This document shows positions 14,863-17,591 of a stretch of 17,591 nucleotides of DNA, in pieces. The notes under the pieces are model-generated. The model did no database searches and was not told the origin of the DNA. It was given only the letters and a program-made list of their open reading frames with translations. Source of the stretch: an uncultured Lachnospiraceae bacterium (lineage in GTDB: Bacteria; Bacillota; Clostridia; Lachnospirales; Lachnospiraceae); NCBI GenBank assembly GCA_945787485.1, contig CALZHV010000019.1, positions 1 through 17,591 of the forward strand. Direction: 5' to 3'. A program made the translations under genes and the position numbers. The first letter of the stretch is position 1, and every line of letters begins with the position of its first letter.

Positions 14863-14871
14863 ATTTACAAA

Positions 14872-15237
14872 TCAGGCACAGATTGTTCGTGCAGTCTGCT
14901 CCATCGCCTTAACAAACGGTACAAAATCCACTTCAAGGCAGGCTGCAATCTTTATATCATCCTTTTCCTGAAGAACTTTTCCAAGTCTTGTTACTGAAGC
15001 TGCCATTTTTGACTTATCTACATTCACCATGTCCTTGTTTATCAATTCTTCAGTATGGTTAAACACTTCAATCTCCCAATTAATTCCCTGAATTACAAGA
15101 TTAAGCATTTCGTCCGTATCCGGCTTTTTATTATCTCGCAACTCGCTTACAACGTTTTGAATTCCCAAAAGGAGTTTGTCGCTATATTCCATAAGCTCCT
15201 TCAAAGCTTCTTTCTGCAAATCTGCTTTTTTACCCAT
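14872..15237 (-). CDS. Small helical protein of unknown function
   Basis: I do not recognise this 121-residue protein. It has no signal peptide, membrane segment or cysteine cluster. The sequence looks almost wholly alpha-helical with heptad-like spacing of hydrophobics (for example ALKELMEYSDKLLLGIQNVV and FNHTEELINKDMV). It starts 18 bases after the stop of the hybrid histidine kinase with GGAGG in between, so it is very likely translated from the same mRNA. It has a histidine in a helix (FNHTEEL), but the HPt signature HxLKG is absent, so it is not an obvious phosphotransfer partner. A role with the kinase, as accessory or output protein, is only a contextual guess. Confidence 0.75.
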   Translation of the reverse strand: MGKKADLQKEALKELMEYSDKLLLGIQNVVSELRDNKKPDTDEMLNLVIQGINWEIEVFNHTEELINKDMVNVDKSKMAASVTRLGKVLQEKDDIKIAACLEVDFVPFVKAMEQTARTICA

Positions 15238-15255
15238 TCAAACCTCCAAATCTCA

Positions 15256-17472
15256 TTAAACTTCTATTATTTTGTCTTTTGGTAACAATTGTAAAAGTAA
15301 ACCTCTCATTTTTTCCATTTCGATAGGTTTTGTAACAAATCCGTCAAATCTATCTTCAAGCATTTCTTCCTCAACTCCTACAATTGCATTCGCAGTAACC
15401 ATAATTATAGGAGTTTTGTCATATAAATCATTTATTTTCCTTATGGCATGCATTGTTTCTATACCGTCCATTTCAGGCATCATCTGATCCATCAAAATCA
15501 AATCGTATTGTGTATTCTTTGATTTTTCTATCGCTTCGCGGCCTGATTCAGCTATATCAACCTTCATTCCATACTTTTTCATTACTATCTCTTCAACCAT
15601 GAGATTTATCTTGTTATCATCAACAATAAGTGTAGTTACATCCCTAACCTGTAATTCACCTATATCACTTTCTTCAGTCATCTCAAGATTTCCTATTTCA
15701 GCTTCATCATATTCAAGGTCGTTTGACACCGAAATAGACTGAATTATTTCAAAGCAGAAATCACTTCCCACTCCGTACTCGCTTTGAACAGTAATTTTTC
15801 CTCCCATAAGCTCAGCCATTTCACGGGCAATGGAAAGTCCGAGTCCCGAGCCTTCAACATGATAATTTGATTTATTATCAACCTGTTCAAATGTTGAGAA
15901 AATCTTTTCCAAGTTTTCTTCTTTTATTCCTATACCCGTATCCTTAACGTGAATAATGAATTTTAACCGACTTTCATCTATTGGTTCAACATCAACTATT
16001 AATTCCACACTGCCTTTTTTTGTATATTTTATGGCATTTCCAATAATATTAATCAGAATTTCCCTAATTTTGATATTGTCACCAACCAAGGTTCCCGGCA
16101 GTGCCTTTTTTATATTTATGTCGAAGTCAAGCTTTTTATTATTTGCCTGTGACTCCATCATCGTCTTTATTTCACGGAACATTTTTGCCGGGCTGTATTC
16201 AACCTCAACAACTTCCATCTTACCTGATTCTATTTTGGAAATATCAAGCAAATTGTTTATGATTCCGAGCAATGATTTTGCTGAAGATTTTATATATGAA
16301 ACATACATTAACGATTCGTTATCAATATCATCATTTGCAAGAGCAAGATCCGCAAAGCCCATAATGGCATTCATCGGAGTTCTTATCTCATGTGACATAT
16401 TCGCAAGCAGGGTTGATTTAGCCTGATTGGCCTTTTGCGCTTCGTCTTTAAGCTTTGTAAGTTCCTTAAGCCTGTTATATTCTTCTGTTTTATCTACCAT
16501 AACAGCCATGTACCCATTAACATTATTTTCACTTCCTGTGCTTCTGTCAAAAAGTGGTGAACACGAAAACTCATATATAACATTATTCTTTGTAACTGTG
16601 TATATGAATGCATTGTTGTCTTTCATGTTTTCAAGCCATTTTGAAATGATTTTTTTAGAAGAACGAGGTTCCTTTAATTCTTCGAATGTATCATATATAA
16701 CCTTATTTGCATATACAATTTCATGGGAACGATTCACAACTACAACACCGTTTTCCGTTTCTTCAAAAACTTTCTCAATAGCAAGCTGGTATGGGTCGAG
16801 TATTCCGAATTTAAGTACAGTTATGGTAAATACGGTAAGTGCTCCGCAAATGCTAAGAGGTGTTGGGTCATACCCTTTAAGAATCGGAAGGAAATTAAGA
16901 GAGAGTCCTACTCCGGGTATGACACCTGCAATACATATCAAAATATCTCTTTTGACATTTTTTTCTTTATTTACAATAACGTGCTTAAACATTACATACA
17001 TGTACGAAAGTAAAATTCCCATTACAACAGTCATGAAAATGTAATAAAAAATACCCTTGCCAAGTACAAGATGTTTTATTCCTTTTGTTTCAACAAAATC
17101 AACTGTAGTGTAATAAAGATTATGGTATGGCGTTGTAAGTATAATGCCCAGCATAACGGCACTAAATACTGTAAGAATGTTAACTAACACTTTATTTAAC
17201 TTTACATCACAATATGCCGTTACAAACAGCAATAGCAATAGCATTGAAAAACATTTACCTACATATCCAAATCTGGCTGCTAAAAGTGCTTCCTCTTTAG
17301 TTTCCGATAAAAGCTCCATCAGATACGCTACAATTCCGACAAAGCCCGAAATAGATGCTGCAATAAGAATTTTTTGTATGTACGACGGATTCTTTTTAAA
17401 CAAAATTATAACGTACACCAAAGATATTATAGCAGCAAGCCAGTGAATTGATATTATCGTTTTAGCAAACAT
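15256..17472 (-). CDS. Membrane-bound hybrid histidine kinase (7TM-PAS-HisKA-HATPase-REC)
   Basis: A sensor kinase with a fused receiver. Numbered from the upstream ATG at 17493, residues ~10-235 form about seven membrane helices of the HisKA_7TM type, with the loop TTPYHNLYYT. A PAS-like region spans ~240-340. The dimerisation domain holds the phospho-accepting His368 in ANMSHEIRTPMNAIMGF. The ATPase domain has N486 (IGNAIKYT), DTGIGI (518-523) and GSGLGLS (548-554). The receiver has acidic Asp625/626, phospho-acceptor Asp669 (LILMDQMMPEMDG), Thr700 and Lys722. All catalytic residues are present. The frame extends to 17493, but GGGAGGTG is spaced correctly only for the ATG at 17472 (738 residues), while the upstream ATG has no ribosome binding site. 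No separate response regulator or HPt gene is visible nearby. The signal sensed is unknown. Confidence 0.94.
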   Translation of the reverse strand: MFAKTIISIHWLAAIISLVYVIILFKKNPSYIQKILIAASISGFVGIVAYLMELLSETKEEALLAARFGYVGKCFSMLLLLLFVTAYCDVKLNKVLVNILTVFSAVMLGIILTTPYHNLYYTTVDFVETKGIKHLVLGKGIFYYIFMTVVMGILLSYMYVMFKHVIVNKEKNVKRDILICIAGVIPGVGLSLNFLPILKGYDPTPLSICGALTVFTITVLKFGILDPYQLAIEKVFEETENGVVVVNRSHEIVYANKVIYDTFEELKEPRSSKKIISKWLENMKDNNAFIYTVTKNNVIYEFSCSPLFDRSTGSENNVNGYMAVMVDKTEEYNRLKELTKLKDEAQKANQAKSTLLANMSHEIRTPMNAIMGFADLALANDDIDNESLMYVSYIKSSAKSLLGIINNLLDISKIESGKMEVVEVEYSPAKMFREIKTMMESQANNKKLDFDINIKKALPGTLVGDNIKIREILINIIGNAIKYTKKGSVELIVDVEPIDESRLKFIIHVKDTGIGIKEENLEKIFSTFEQVDNKSNYHVEGSGLGLSIAREMAELMGGKITVQSEYGVGSDFCFEIIQSISVSNDLEYDEAEIGNLEMTEESDIGELQVRDVTTLIVDDNKINLMVEEIVMKKYGMKVDIAESGREAIEKSKNTQYDLILMDQMMPEMDGIETMHAIRKINDLYDKTPIIMVTANAIVGVEEEMLEDRFDGFVTKPIEMEKMRGLLLQLLPKDKIIEV

Positions 17473-17493
17473 CCTTAACACCTCCCTTATCAT

Positions 17494-17523
17494 CTTATAG
17501 TTATCATCTTATTTAAAGATTAA
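17494..17523 (-). promoter_or_regulatory. Possible promoter of the kinase operon
   Basis: On the minus strand TATAAG (17494-17499) lies 18 bases after a poor -35 TTAATC (17518-17523). RNA would start near 17487, inside the frame extension, which agrees with translation from 17472. Evidence is limited to the -10 match. Confidence 0.28.
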
Positions 17524-17525
17524 TC

Positions 17526-17549
17526 GTGCCCCGACACAAATCGGAGCAC
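17526..17549 (-). terminator. Hairpin upstream of the kinase gene, possible terminator of the preceding gene
   Basis: GUGCUCCGA and UCGGGGCAC pair over 9 bases in minus-strand RNA, including one G-U pair, around a 6-base loop. On the plus strand the same position is a C-A mismatch, so the structure is designed for minus-strand RNA. What follows is AT-rich (GATTAATCTTTAAAT) but lacks a clean U-run. It could end an upstream gene outside the window or belong to the kinase leader. Confidence 0.5.
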
Positions 17550-17591
17550 AGTAAATCCACATTAGTTTTCTTTGTAATAATTTATAAGACA

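Noticed and set aside
14872..15237. HPt phosphotransfer protein
   Set aside because: It is helical and next to a hybrid kinase, but the HxLKG-type motif around a conserved His is missing.
16427..17044. Plus-strand open frame of 205 codons
   Set aside because: It lies wholly antisense to the membrane and PAS part of the kinase; its hydrophobic look reflects the opposite strand.
17472..17493. Kinase start at the upstream ATG (17493)
   Set aside because: No ribosome binding site precedes it, whereas GGGAGGTG fits the ATG at 17472.

Overview
This 17.6-kb window is AT-rich and every recognisable gene lies on the minus strand, so transcription runs from high to low coordinates. The gene set is FMN-riboswitch riboflavin genes, HPr kinase, an HPr-like protein, WhiA, SpoVG and the paired GlgC/GlgD ADP-glucose pyrophosphorylases. 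Together with the codon use and strong GGAGG-type ribosome binding sites, it points to a spore-forming-lineage Firmicute, most likely a clostridial Lachnospiraceae-type bacterium. I cannot name a species from the sequence alone.

In transcription order the layout is: (1) a membrane-bound hybrid histidine kinase (17472-15256) and a small helical protein of unknown function; (2) glgC-glgD for glycogen precursor synthesis, followed closely by spoVG and a clear terminator at 11920-11944; (3) hprK and a ROK glucokinase, closed by a terminator at 9882-9930; (4) murB-rapZ-whiA-HPr-like, tightly packed behind a promoter at 9853-9880; (5) a 906-residue Sel1-repeat protein with two probable PsbP/DcrB-like domains, co-transcribed with a BlaI-family repressor; (6) an FMN riboswitch with its own terminator, then ribD-ribE-ribBA-ribH, the last cut by the window edge.

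Blocks 3 and 4 form a carbon-regulation and cell-envelope neighbourhood. HprK would phosphorylate Ser46 of the HPr-like protein encoded a few genes downstream. That protein has Asp at position 15 instead of the catalytic His, so it looks like a Crh-type regulator rather than a sugar-transport phosphocarrier. The rib genes form a complete route from GTP and ribulose 5-phosphate to riboflavin, apart from the intermediate dephosphorylation step, under FMN feedback.

The most unusual items are: a diverged in-frame 69-bp tandem duplication inside glgC next to the active-site DVGT motif; the Asp15 HPr homologue; the two-module Sel1/PsbP-like protein paired with an orphan BlaI-type repressor; and an 18-bp perfect palindrome over the glgC promoter. 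I found no CRISPR array, transposon, prophage gene, tRNA or rRNA. No intergenic stretch exceeds 300 bases.
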